Source: Apoderus coryli (taxonomy: Eukaryota > Arthropoda > Insecta > Coleoptera > Attelabidae). Taken from it: a stretch of 64,000 nt of DNA. Both the position numbers and the translations under genes were made by a program. The stretch is taken from the NCBI GenBank assembly GCA_911728435.2, contig OU452198.1:39275902-39339901 (forward strand). Direction: 5' to 3'. Below are positions 11,290 through 22,209 of this stretch, in pieces. Positions within the stretch are counted from its first letter, which is position 1, and each line of letters starts with the position of its first letter. The notes under the pieces are model-generated. The model was not told where the DNA came from. It saw only the letters and a program-made list of their open reading frames with translations, and did not search any database.

Positions 11290-12600
11290 CAATAAAAAAC
11301 TTTTGAATTTCCTTAACAATAAGTTTTTATTTCTGACAACTTCATCGGGCTGAGAACTTTTTCCCTTTGAGGCATATTTCTCTTTGGTAAACAGATAAAA
11401 ATCACACGATGCAAAGCCAGGTGACTAAGACACTGGAAAATTCGTTCATTTAATTGTTTTATTTGGACAAATTTTGAGGGATAATTCTAAAATTCCACCC
11501 CTGCTAGCTGACAACGCATCGCCAAGAGAAATAAAAACTTTATAGATAATTTCGATACTAATGCAAATTTAGTAAAAAAAAAATGTTCATGAAAAATCAA
11601 ATGCATTTAGTAGATTGGTAATGTTTAAAACCAGAAAAAATGCACGAACGGCATCCACTCCCATCACTTATATAATTTATAGGAAACAAAATGGCTATAA
11701 CGTTTGAATACACACACGTTGAATCAAAAAAATTTTATTGAATTTTTTTCCAGTTAACTAAGGGCATTAATCAGAGCATGTATAGGATGGCGTAGGCACA
11801 TACGAGTGTATGTATATTTTTTGTAGTTTTGGCAAAATAAATCCGATCAAATAGAAACAGAACAGAGGCGAAACGTTTCACAACTGAAATATATATATTC
11901 ATGTATTTATAGTTTTTCGACTGTCCGGTAATTTTCAAAGTGTTTTTTTCGATCATTTTGTCTGTTTCATCGTAGTAAATGTCCATTCATGGACAACTAA
12001 TCTGGCAAAAAAGCAATAATGATTTCCATTTTTCGTTTACTGTTATCGGGGACCGTTATCTTTTTCATGCATTGATATACATAACAAAGCTGTGCCTGTG
12101 GAAGTAAATACATGACTGAATTTTCCAAATTTATGATAAAGCTATTATCCCAGAGTATTGTTACAGAGAGGTTTCTCCTTTTCTATTTTTCTAATGAGCC
12201 TAGTTATGAAAACTATTATGTTTTCCATTTTGAGGTAAATTCTAAATGAATTAGATGTCAAATAGTTTATATAGCCAGCAACGTTCTCCTTCAAAAAGCT
12301 CTCGCTAGTTCATGCATTTTGATATAGGGACATTGTTTAGGATTTAATATCCTGTATATTTTTGATAAGTATTGGTTATGATTATAATTGTCAGATTCCG
12401 ATTAAAAATAGTTCTGTCGTATGAAAGTATAAGCTTTTATTATTCGTTTATGAGCCGTAAATATAAAATACAGTCCATAAGTCAAACCAGCCGATAAGCC
12501 AAGTATTCACCTGTTCATTTTGGTCCATACGAGCCTTTTTGAAAGTCAATATATGAATTTATGAAATAAATTTTTTTGCAGACGTCAAATTGACAAGTAA
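11290..12600. other. interval without a supported gene
   Basis: No coding region supported. About 60 bp near 12290-12330 (AGCTCTCGCTAGTTCATGCA) match 24081-24110 and look like a shared transposon piece. At 12584-12598 ACGTCAAATTGACAA resembles the direct repeats that flank the Crypton at 32.7-33.9 kb. Confidence 0.4.
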
Positions 12601-12621
12601 GAGAAAAAAAAATAAAATTAT

Positions 12622-12637
12622 GTCTCTCTCTCTCTAG
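12622..12637. repeat. (TC)n microsatellite at LINE 3' end
   Basis: A run of TC dinucleotides directly abuts the last codons of the minus-strand LINE. On that strand it reads (AG)n. RTE-like LINEs often end in a short microsatellite rather than poly(A), so this is probably the 3' terminus. Confidence 0.7.
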
Positions 12638-13560
12638 GTGCTATCTCCGCGACGAAGATTGGCGATCATCATGGCAATTCTTATTTTGGATGCAGCTGCT
12701 CTAAAAAGCTCTATCGAGGAACATCCAAACCACTCTCTCAAGTTTCTCAACCAGGATATCCTTCTTCTACCCACGCGTCTTGTACCTTGGAGCCTTCCCT
12801 GCATTATCAATTGAATTAAGGCGTATCTTGGTCCACGAGTCACATGGCCGAGATACTGAAGTTTTCTGCTTTTAATTGTTATTAATAGCTCTCATTCTAT
12901 GTTTAGTCGTTCAAGTATTTCTAAGTTAGTTATCCGATCGACCCATGACACCTTCAGTACTCTTCTGTACACCCACATTTCAAAAGCTTCTAGTCTTTTG
13001 GTTATTTCTGCGTTCAAAGTCCATGCCTCGACGCCATAAAGCAGAGTGGCAAAAACATAACATCTAACTAGTCTCCGTCTCAGTTTTAGGCTTAGACCTC
13101 TATTGCACAAAACTCTTTTCATGCTATTGAAATTGGACCTTGCTATTTCTATGCGTGCTTTTATTTCTTTCGTGTAGTCGTTATTACAAGTAACTGTTCC
13201 AAGATAAGTATACTTCTCTACCTGTTCGATGGGTTCACCTTTGACGATTATCTGTTCGTTGTTAGTCTGGGCCTTCTTTGTTATTTTCATGAACTTTGTT
13301 TTGTTTACGTTGAGTGTAAGGCCGTATTCTTCGCTATATCGACCAAGTTTGTCCATGATTCTTTGTAGATCTTCCAGGTTTTCCGTTAAAATTACGGTAT
13401 CATCAGCGTATCTTAGAACAACTATAGGCACTCCATTTACTTTTATTACTGCACTGTCATTTTCCATTGCCCTTTTTAGATTCTCTTCAGAGTAGGCATT
13501 AAACAAAATAGGTGACAGAACACAACCTTGACGTACACCTCTCTTTATTGAAATTATGTT
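12634..13560 (-). pseudogene. LINE reverse transcriptase, 5'-truncated (RTE-like)
   Basis: The minus strand encodes ISIKRGVRQGCVLSPILFN (RT motif), YADDTVILTENLEDLQ with the catalytic Asp pair near 13400-13410, LTLNVNKTKFM, YTYLGTVTCN, LLYGVEAWTLN, FEMWVYRRVLKVSWVDRI and the C-terminal YLGHVTRGPRYALIQLI, GRRRISWLRNLREWFG. The enzyme copies element RNA into DNA at the target site. The frame is continuous from about 13560 to 12634 except one TGA near 12890, so this is a rather young copy that was 5'-truncated inside the RT domain. It ends in the (AG)n microsatellite. Clade assignment to RTE/BovB-like rests on remembered C-terminal motifs and is moderate. Confidence 0.85.
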
Positions 13561-13594
13561 AGAGAAAAGTATTAATAATATGACCCCCCTTGCT

Positions 13595-14470
13595 TGGATT
13601 CTCGAAAGAAAATTCAAAAACATCCACAAAATCAAGAAAAACTGAAAAATCTGTTCAAAGTGTGAAAGAAAATATTGAAATTTTGAAATTGAAATTCGCG
13701 CGTAGACAAAGTTGAACATAGAGGAACTTCCGAACTCTTTTAAGACAAATGGTGAAGAATTTTTAAAGAAGTTTGTTGTACGTCAATCAGTTTCAAAAGA
13801 CTTGCCTGTGTTTTTTGTAGAAGCAATTGAATGGCCAAATTTTATTGACCAGTTTGAGGAAACAACAAAATTATCTGGTTTTTCGAATAGAGAAAACAGG
13901 ATACGACTTCAAAAAGCTCTAAAAGGTAAAGCCAAAGAAGGTGTTCAGCATATTTTAAATTTACCTGATCAAGTTGAAAAGGTTATTGAAATTTTGTCTA
14001 AAAAATTTGGAAAATCCGAATATATAATTGAAAAAATTCAGAAAATGGCTTTTATACTTGAAAATAATTTTGAATGTTTAATTGATTTTGCAAACAATAT
14101 ATTAGAACCAGATAGTTGGGAATGTTTAACACCCAATAATTTTTTAATTGGCAGCAAACAAACAAATATGACACCCTGGACTACTCATGATACGAATGTA
14201 AATCATAAGAAACAATTGAGAATTTGTCAAGCACTACAAATATGTTTTGGAAGCGCTGGGATAAAGAATATTTACCACTAATCGTTAAAAGAAGTAAATG
14301 GGTCGAAGAAAATGAGTGATGTTGTCATTGTAGTGGATGAAAATGCTCCTAGAAACAGCTGGTCTTTGGGTATAGTAACAAAGCTTTACCCAGGGAAAGA
14401 TGGTAAAGTTCGCATAGCCGAGAATTAATAATAAAACATATAAGCGACCGGTTGCAAAACTGTGCAAAGT
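13595..14470 (+). pseudogene. BEL/Pao LTR-retroelement remnant, Gag joined to Pol end
   Basis: The first part, from about 13600, encodes Gag: a KENIEILKLKFARRQS helix, a frameshift, LPVFFVEAIEWPNFIDQFEE, ENRIRLQKALKGKAKEGVQ and VEKVIEILSKKFG, the DUF1759 type. At about 14100 the frame jumps to LTPNNFLIGS, ICFWKRWDKEYLP, VIVVDENAPRNSW and KLCKV, the DUF5641 tail that follows integrase in BEL/Pao Pol. Protease, reverse transcriptase, RNase H and integrase are therefore absent, and further stops and frameshifts occur after 14270. LTRs were not identified. The element family is confident. Whether the join arose in the genome or during reverse transcription cannot be told. Confidence 0.85.
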
Positions 14471-14479
14471 TAATGTAAA

Positions 14480-15750
14480 AAAAATGTTGATTAATTTATT
14501 TGTTATGTATTTATGTAATTATTTTATTCATTTTAAATATTTTTTCCAAATTTAGTGCCCGATATGTTCTTTCAAAGTGTCATATTTTATAAATAATATT
14601 TAAAAGAAAAAACCAGAGGCATGCTATCGGGGTTAGTGACACTTTTTTCACCTTATTTTTTACACTACTGGAATACATGTATTTTTTTGAAATTCCTTGT
14701 TTAATTTTGCTTGAAAAAGTCACAAATTTTTATGGATCTAAAGTGAGCAGTTTTGCAGGTATTTGCTTCTAAACAAAAGGCTGCATATACCTGAGATACA
14801 GTTTATTTTGTTTGCTATGCCTGATCTACTATACTATGTATAGTATACTTAGATTTATGAATATTCAAATCAAAATTTGCCCTTTACTCGTATTACTTAC
14901 ATTATTAGCAACTAATAATAATACTAATAAAATTTAATAACTTTTTTTATTTGATGTAAATTACTAAAATTATTAAAATATTCAAACAAAGAGCGTACCA
15001 ATTCTTTTTAGACGTAACAATACTCTCATCTATTAACAAATCTTGTTACATCCATGCATAATAGAACTCAAGGTGGGCTCGTAAGCTAATAGAAAATTCG
15101 ATATTACCATGCTATGTAGTTGAATCTACTACCAGATAGGATGCTTTTAGATTGATTACATTCCTGCGTATCACAAAAAAGCTAAAACATCATCTCTAAT
15201 ACCTACTCCCATTATGAACACAAAAATATGGCTACTTGGCTTATTTGCTCTCTTTATATTTTCAAGGCAAAGTATATTAAAATGTAATATTTGCTATCAA
15301 AACATCTACGGAGCAAAATGGGCTTATACATTATACATAATTTGCAATGTTCATTACGTATACAAGGTGTGCTATGGTGATCGTACATCCGAATGTTTCT
15401 GAATCTGATGCGATTTGAATTAGTAAGTATTTTAAAGAGTTCATTCCCGAAATAGAGGATTTTACATCAACCTCATTATTTTAAATGAGACACCACGTTT
15501 ATTATTTCTTTTTCCCATTTTGCACAAAGGTCTAGACGTAATTTTGTATAATGTCCTCTATAACTAAGTCAAGTGGATATTTCTGAAATATCTTACTGCA
15601 CATTTCTTTTATAATGTAATAATAAAATTGATGCCCTCCTTTATTAAGTAAAATTACCTTTTTTATCGCCCAAATGAACAATCGCCAGAACTTCACTTTT
15701 TATTCTACTCGATCACGAACCAATGGTTTAAGAAAGTCAACTATTAATGT
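14480..15750. other. interval with one repeat and one weak small ORF
   Basis: 14693-14802 is a repeat also found inverted at 26540-26650. A 62-codon frame at 15214-15402 begins with a hydrophobic stretch resembling a signal peptide and contains several cysteines, but nothing else supports it. The rest is AT-rich. Confidence 0.4.
14693..14802 (+). repeat. dispersed repeat B, copy 1
   Basis: Shares with 26540-26650, in opposite orientation, blocks such as AGTGAGCAGTTTTGCAGGTA and the 'TTTTTATGGATCTAAAGT' type run with a few mismatches. It may be the end of an unrecognised element. Confidence 0.75.
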
Positions 15751-15751
15751 T

Positions 15752-16165
15752 TTACTTTCCCGTTCAGGGAAAGTATTGTGAACGCGCCAAAAAAAAATTG
15801 AGATAAAGACCGATATAACTATTTTGAAGTCACTCGAAACGATTAAGACCATTTCCAGATGGAAGTCTGTCTGTATGTATTTTTCCTAAACACTTCAAGC
15901 AATTGAGCTAAATTTTGGTACTTGAGTTTGGGCTAGTTCTAGGATGAATACATTAGTTTTTGGTTGAAATCGCTTTAGCCCTGTGATAGGGGCGGACAGA
16001 AACTTCAAATTAAAATTACATCATTTGAAAACATTTTTTAGCTGCTTTACGGCGATTGTTACTTTTAATATTTGACTCGATAATTCTCGAGAAAATTGCG
16101 TTTAAAACTTCACCAGTTAAATTTTTTTTAGCACGTTCACAATACTTCCCTGTGCGGGAAAGTAA
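15752..16165 (+). repeat. 414-bp MITE with ~34-bp TIRs
   Basis: The left edge TTACTTTCCCGTTCAGGGAA and the right edge, read in reverse TTACTTTCCCGCACAGGGAA, are inverted repeats that continue through AGTATTGTGAACG. The interior has no coding capacity apart from a chance frame across the right end. Related pieces occur at 241-500 (minus), 18931-19012 (plus, left end only) and 21800-21840 (internal piece, AAAATTGCGTTTAAAATTTC). The family needs a transposase in trans. Confidence 0.85.
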
Positions 16166-16224
16166 TAATAGAATTATAGTAATGGCAATTTTTTTGGTTA
16201 TTTTCTTATTTTTTCTTCAAGTAT

Positions 16225-16301
16225 TACCTCATGTCAAGATAATTTGTCCTGTAATTGGTGTCTTGTTGTTGGACAATAAATGCTATTATTATTATTATTT
16301 A
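16225..16301 (+). repeat. LINE 3' end with TTA microsatellite
   Basis: An AATAAATGC stretch is followed by TATTATTATTATT, the tail structure also seen at 23028-23056, 25320-25342 and 54410-54428. Only the 3' UTR is present. Confidence 0.45.
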
Positions 16302-16889
16302 AAGATTCATGTCAACATTGATTCATTTTTAGTCAATTTTTGCCGATTTTTTAATGTACTTTGCCATTTATTAATACAGGGTGATCAAAAAATGATATTG
16401 AAAATTAAGTTAAAAACAGTTTTTTTTTTCAAATGTAATACGTATGATATAAGTTTATCTTATTTAGGAGCAAAGTATGAGAGTAACTTTCTAATAAGTT
16501 ATGCATTAGCTTATTCTGTTTTCTGCAGTACCGTTGACTATTCAGAAATATTATTTGGTTTAATTAATTTAGTTAGCCATAAAAATAATAGAAATTCAAA
16601 AACGGCAAATCAAATAACAAAAGGTAATTGTTGTTAACCAAACAATTGTGGTGACAGTTAAATTGAACAATAATTGAAAACTATGTAAAATCCTTGTTCA
16701 AATGCTGACATTCTAAATTTATTGCTACTGAGAATACTACCTTCATATTGGGAAAATGTTGTTCCTGATTTTTTAGATCATCTACTCTTAAATCAATTGA
16801 GAAGTTCTCAGGTAGACGATGTATCCACCTCACTCTGGGAATAGAAGCACCCAACAAGCAACACGTTAATGAAATGTGTGAAAACCGAT

Positions 16890-17135
16890 GAATGAGAAGT
16901 TTAGGTCTTGCGATTGGCCAGCACGATCCCCGGATATGCCACCGCTAGATTATTATGTTTGTGGTGTTAAAATATTCTTTTAATCACCGGTTAATTTAAA
17001 TGACGATTTAAGAGTAAGAACCGAAACATTATTTGAAGCCCAAGTTGCACGAGCTTTGACACATGAGTAAATGGCAGGGATACACAAGTGCTTAAGACTA
17101 GGTGGGGGTGATATTGAACAAATAAATTAGTACCT
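16890..17135 (+). pseudogene. DDE transposase C-terminal fragment
   Basis: Translation reads KFRSCDWPARSPDMPPLDYYVCGV, then NLNDDLRVRTETLFEAQVARAL, a stop, and AGIHKCLRLGGGDIEQ. The WPARSPD...PLDYY block holds the third catalytic Asp of Tc1/mariner-superfamily enzymes, and the following helix and GG-containing tail fit their C-terminus. The first two catalytic acids are not seen upstream. The CAGGGTGATCAAAAAA motif at 16378 may mark the left end of this element. Confidence 0.65.
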
Positions 17136-17683
17136 ATTTTTTATCGTTAGTTGGTTGTTTGTTATTCAGTTTTATTGTTAAATTTTAATATTTATTTGAA
17201 AAATTCTTTATTCAAAATTCTTGTTGATTCTGTTATGTTATCTTCATTTGTATAGTTCTAGGTTTTTTATAATACTCGATTTGCATAACTCTGAACCTGA
17301 TGTAATTTATTTCTTAAAAGTCTTCTTAGAGAGAAACCCTACTCATTGTTGGAAAAGGCCGATATCTCTAGTTAAACTATGCAGGTTTGATTTATTATTT
17401 TTATTTTGTTACATTCTCTGTGGATAAATAATTAAGATATGTTACATTCAGGGATTATTTGTACCTGATAGTATTTAGTAGAGTCTGCAGAAAAATGTTA
17501 AATCTCAATATTTGAAAAACCACACAATTTTGTAAAAGAGGACCTAACAGAAAGAAATAAAAAAAATATTAAAATATACGTACCTATTCGATTTGAAAAA
17601 AAAAATACTTTCGACTCTTTTTTAACTTTAACTTGTTATATTTTTTCTACTTCACAATTTTAGGGTTGCTATCGATGATATAC

Positions 17684-17850
17684 AAGGTGTCCCACTGGGT
17701 ACTAAATCGATGTGTATATTGAAAACTATACATAGGAGAATTTTGAAAATTTGTCAGTGTAACTATGTCGAAGGGGGCAGATGAGGTAAAATAGCTGTAA
17801 GTTATTGACACTTCCGGTTATACCGGAAGTAGGTGCCAACTTGCTTATTT
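17684..17850 (+). repeat. TIR-type repeat C, copy 1, with CCGG palindrome
   Basis: Begins ATATACAAGGTGTCCCACTG and ends near CTTATTTCAAATA. It contains the palindrome CTTCCGGTTATACCGGAAG at 17812-17830. The same order of blocks is found on the minus strand at 59432-59616 and partly at 29765-29825. Confidence 0.8.
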
Positions 17851-18930
17851 CAAATAGAACGCCGTTAAATTATTACAGTTTTTGATTAATTTTTAATCTG
17901 TTTCTCGCATTCACCTTTATTCTCTTCTTTTTCAGTTTATATAGATACATGTTTAAATTTATAAATACATTTTCAATACTTATGGAAAATATTTTGTAAC
18001 TACGCCACTGTTGAAGAGACTTTTCTGACAGAGTTTCGATGATTTCGTCATATACACGATTATTTTGTGGAGCTGATGTCGTTTTATTTATAATTAATTT
18101 TATATTTTTTTAAATTATTTTTTATTGTATATTTTTTAAAACAAAATAAAAATTAAAACAGTTTTATTTTGAAATAATTTCTATTGTTCTAAATGAACCA
18201 AAAACCCCAAGAAAACTAATAAAAACATACTTTTTAACAGTTGATTTATTCCTCTTAAATCTCGAAAATATAGTTAGGTAATGGCAATGGAAGCTCGGGT
18301 CAGGTTCAAAGAAAGTTGTGAGGTGGAAAATTATGTTATAGGTATGCATTTTCATAAAAAGGACTCTTATATACATATATAAATTTTGGAGAATTTAGAG
18401 GACGCACAGAACAGTTTTTTTTTCGTGTTTATACAAATAAAGTATAAACATTTTTTATTCATGCCAAAGGAAGCGTAGTCTCAAGAAAATTGTGTATCAT
18501 AACCGTGTCGTTTAGGTAATATACATTCATGTGCCTAAGGGTGGAAAATGTGAAATTTTCTTTTGCGCGTTTTTATATTTTGTGATAAAAATTATATATG
18601 TTTTTCTTTTTATTTGGTAGTAAGTCATAGACAAAGAACAATAGTATACTTTTTACATACTGCATTGAAATTTCCACCGACGGACGTAAATACCATTTTA
18701 TTTAAAACTATATAGGTAAGTGGTCGCAGTGGAGGGTCTGGCGCAGCCCACTTACCCTACCTACCTACGTACCAGGGTAGGTATATTTTATTTAAATAAA
18801 CCCACATGTTAAGTTAAGATTGTGCATCCTGTAAACGAGGATCAATCAATTCGTGTTAATGGCGTTGTCATAACATAAATTTATTTTATTAGACACACAA
18901 AATTTTGTAACATATTGAAATGATTTTTTC
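17851..18930. other. interval without a supported gene
   Basis: Nothing supported. A short region near 18718-18790 is less AT-rich and contains repeated CCTACC units on a small scale. Confidence 0.35.
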
Positions 18931-19012
18931 ACTTTCCCGCTCAGGGAAAGTATTGTGAACCCGCTAAAAAAAATTTGAGATAAAGATAGATATAACCATT
19001 TTTAAGTCACTC
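18931..19012 (+). repeat. MITE left-end fragment
   Basis: ACTTTCCCGCTCAGGGAAAG and the following 60 bp match the left end of the 15752-16165 MITE, then the similarity stops. Confidence 0.8.
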
Positions 19013-19156
19013 TTCTGTACTTCTTACTTTCCGTGTCCGGAACATCATATCAAATCAAATTGTCAGGTTCCAGAAAACAGCCGCATTATGTGGCTTTGTC
19101 ATTTGCGAGTATAAGGTCCTCCTCTGTGCAATGAAGTAATTTAATACGGATTTTTT

Positions 19157-19225
19157 GGGGTTATTGATTGATCGAGCGTGCGCTTTGCATGCGGAAGGTC
19201 CTGGGTTCGAATCCCAGCTCTGGCA
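19157..19225 (+). tRNA. tRNA-Ala(TGC)-like sequence, probably a pseudogene
   Basis: The T arm is perfect (CTGGG TTCGAAT CCCAG, 19201-19217). An anticodon loop TTTGCAT with TGC sits on a stem with four of five pairs (TGCGC/GCGGA), and a D-arm-like GATCGAGC precedes it. A run of ten or more T follows at 19228, as for a Pol III terminator. However, the expected acceptor halves (GGGGTTA against CTCTGGC) do not pair, so this is either a decayed tRNA-Ala or the tRNA-derived head of a SINE. The T arm and anticodon are seen directly, the assignment is inference. Confidence 0.5.
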
Positions 19226-19375
19226 GCTTTTTTTTTTTTATTTCTAATTTTTAAATAAAGTAGTGAGTTTGTTAGGTTAGTTTATTGGAAATAATAAAAA
19301 TAATAGAACTATAATAATAATAATTATTAAAATTCTGTTTCGTTACGCGGTTTTTTAGAAGCCTCACTCTTGGAG

Positions 19376-19605
19376 AATAGGTTTGACCTATAGTTGATTT
19401 TAAGCAAGTTGGTTCTTATGTCATATACAGAGGTAACAATAAATTAATGTTTTTTTGTTCATTTGTGGAGCAATATGTGAACTGAACGAATGGCAGAAGA
19501 AATTATTCGATAATGGTAAATTAAAGATTGATCTTTTTTGAGCAATTTGGTTTTTATTAACTCTGAAAACTTACTAATTAAGGAAGTTACAGGGTTTTGT
19601 TAAAA
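19376..19605 (+). repeat. dispersed repeat A, copy 2
   Basis: Direct-orientation match to 5074-5310 over about 230 bp, with small indels. Confidence 0.8.
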
Positions 19606-19817
19606 ATTACAATTTTTCTTGACGTTTAATAACAATTCATGGCTATCTAATCAAAATAGCACAAAATAATCCAATTTTTTCTTCTTTGTTATTATGTCAA
19701 AAAATTTAAAGTTTAGCTATAGAAATATATCATTTGAAAGCAAATGCTATTTTTAGTAGTACATCATTACAGTAATTTTAACAAGATATCCCAATTCTCA
19801 CAGTTTTTTTTTGTTAT

Positions 19818-19856
19818 CTGCGACCGGTTTCGATCCTAACATAGGTCCTCTTCAAC
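19818..19856 (-). other. hammerhead-like motif (TTGAAGA-hairpin-GAAAC)
   Basis: On the minus strand TTGAAGA is followed by a hairpin with CCTA/TAGG arms, then TCGAAACCGG. Same layout as the motif at 42092-42126, but the first C of the core is T. Around it, 19786-19808 and 20086-20112 form an inverted pair (AACTGTGAGAA...ATATCTTG). Confidence 0.4.
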
Positions 19857-20174
19857 TAAAATCACAAAGTACCTATATAAGAAACCAAGGAACAACACAC
19901 CACTATTCAATACTTACAACAACTTCAAAAAACTATCACAAAAACAACATTTATCGTACCTAATTTCATCATAAAGTGGTACGTAAACACTATGTATAAA
20001 TAAAATTGCAACAAATACATATGCGAACTATACCGTCATATAAATAATTAAACTATAATAGAAATGCATACTAAAATTGGATTTTGAAAACTGTGAGAAC
20101 TCGAATATCTTGTTCTATTCCTATTAACATTATACCAGTTCACATAATATGGGTTCAATTAGTTTTCCACAAAT

Positions 20175-20335
20175 TACAGTAATTTGCGACCACCCTGTAA
20201 CCTGATAGGTCAATCTGCCAAAATAGTTGATTTTCCTAAAATGTTCTTGAACTATCCTCAAAAGTTCAAGTTTGTGTCTATTCAAACGGCAAAATGATAA
20301 ATATTTTCCGAGGACCTCTTTTTTTTTGGGTAAAA
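20175..20335 (+). repeat. dispersed repeat D, copy 1 (CACCCTGTAAC)
   Basis: CACCCTGTAACCTGATAGG and the following 140 bp (CAATCTG, GATAAATATTTTCC, GAGACCT-type blocks) match 29470-29640 in the same orientation. The CACCCTGTA string is a common terminus of Tc1/mariner-like elements. Confidence 0.65.
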
Positions 20336-21780
20336 TATTAACTGATCATTTGAAATTATTAAATAACTTACATTTCCCAATAATCAATAAAGAAATGAGG
20401 AAAAAGAAAAAATATCACAAATCTTGAAGACATTTATTTTATTTTAATAGTATATGTCAGTCTAAATAGTTTTATTACCAAAATGGTAAGATGTTTAAAC
20501 TATATCTGTATAGATCTTTAAATCACAACTATTACTTGTATAAGGTTCTATAAAGCCACTGATGATGGAACGTGTGTTTCCGAAACATGTCTGTTATTTG
20601 GAAATCATGTTGATAAAAGTTATCCATATCATATACTTACTTTATCAATCAGTATATTTATCTTGTTAGAACGTCACTGCTCTCTAATATGACTGGATCA
20701 TTTATTTCTCTCCATTACTTGAGCAGAAATAACATTTTTAGATTAATGTGCTTGTCACACAAGATTTGTAGGATACATCAAATCCGCAAATTTCAGTGTA
20801 TAAATCCGCATTACTTGATTGCGAAATAAAAAATGAGAGTACATTATGAAAAATTATAAAAAGCAGGCTGGAGGTATACTTTTTTTAATGTTCCCTGGAA
20901 ATTCGGCTTCTACCAGGCACTGATCAAAACCAGGGCATTTCATATGTTAATAGCATGTTGTTATTGAGCGTTCACTTGATGAGCGTATCTACGGATAGAG
21001 TTTGAAAGAGCAAAAACTTTTGTATTTGTAGATTTAGAAGAAAAAGTCATTCTTTATAAAAACGTCTGCTTGTGTCGAAACTACAATTTCAAATACCAAA
21101 TTTACGATTACTATACAGGGTATATCAAAAATAATATTTTTAATGATTTTGATTTCCTTGTTTTTTTTTTTAATTTAATTTTTAATGTAGAAATAAAATT
21201 TCTTGTAAAGACAAAGTACAGAACAATATGAACTTTAGGGTAGGTAAACGTGGTTTACTTATATTAAATGAAATGAATCATGTTGCAAAGTAATTAAAAA
21301 AAGCGCAAATTTTTGCATTTTAGTGTAAAAAGCAAAGATAAATTGTAAATACGTGGTTTTGCCTGAAAGCATAAATCGCATATTCCTCATACTTTCCTGG
21401 ACCCTGTATATCCGAATGCAACATTTAATGGATCCCCAATGGATATAATAATAGTCGTATGGTATAAAATTCTTGTTATAATAATTTTCATAATATTGGA
21501 ATATATTATTATAGAGCGTTTTAGTAGTGCACGTAAAAGTTTTAACACCATTTTTACTTTAACAGAGATTTTATGGATATGATAAAACTATAAAATTCTG
21601 ATATGGATATTCATAGTAATATAACCATGGAAATAGAATTTAAAATTAGTTGTTTCAGTTCTTCTATTATTACCATTTATTCACAACTTTCTTCTGTTGG
21701 ATAATCACCGTTTGTAAATAGGACACGCGAATTTAAAATAGTTCAAGATTTACTAATTGACCAATAGTGCTTTTCTCGAA
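20336..21780. other. interval with one hammerhead-like motif, no gene
   Basis: The only item supported is the motif at 20559-20590. A CAGGGTATATCAAAAATAA string at 21117 resembles a transposon end without a partner. Confidence 0.35.
20559..20596 (+). other. hammerhead-like motif (CTGATGA-hairpin-GAAAC)
   Basis: CTGATGA at 20559-20565, one extra base, GGAA-loop-TTCC stem, then GAAAC at 20582-20586 and ATGTCTG. The arrangement equals that at 42092-42126 with a different stem sequence, so the stem is conserved by pairing rather than by sequence. Confidence 0.5.
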
Positions 21781-21890
21781 CAAGAATGATAGAAAGCTTC
21801 GCCCCCATAATTATCGACAAAATTGCGTTTAAAATTTCACCAGTTATGTAGTTGGAACCTATAACTCTTATTAGAATATAATACAGTAAT

Positions 21891-21925
21891 TTTTTGCTCA
21901 ATACTTTAATAGTATTGAGCAAAAA
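21891..21925. repeat. perfect 15-bp hairpin
   Basis: TTTTTGCTCAATACT and its exact inverse are separated by TTAAT. A second small stem, CTGTCG...CGACAG, follows at 21926-21941. Confidence 0.9.
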
Positions 21926-22209
21926 CTGTCGTTATCGACAGTATAATAAATAATACAGTATTCTGACTTTCCGCTTGCGAGCCGTCCTGCGCATATCGTC
22001 GCGCATGCAGCCATTATGGGTGAAAACGTTACAATAATCGCATTGACGTTGATAGATACCGTTCACTCCTGTGTTCAATATATAGTTCATTGTCGGCGTG
22101 TCCGAGAAAAATAAATATTGTGTTTGTAATCTAATTTTGTGTTTTTGGTATGGTGTTCGTGAGAATTAAAAGGATTTTGTTTTTATTAACGTGTCTTGGG
22201 ATTCCTACA

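Noticed and set aside
16056..16637. 193-codon plus-strand open frame
   Set aside because: It starts inside the right arm of the MITE at 15752-16165 and runs through a LINE tail and AT-rich DNA. Its composition is typical of chance translation.
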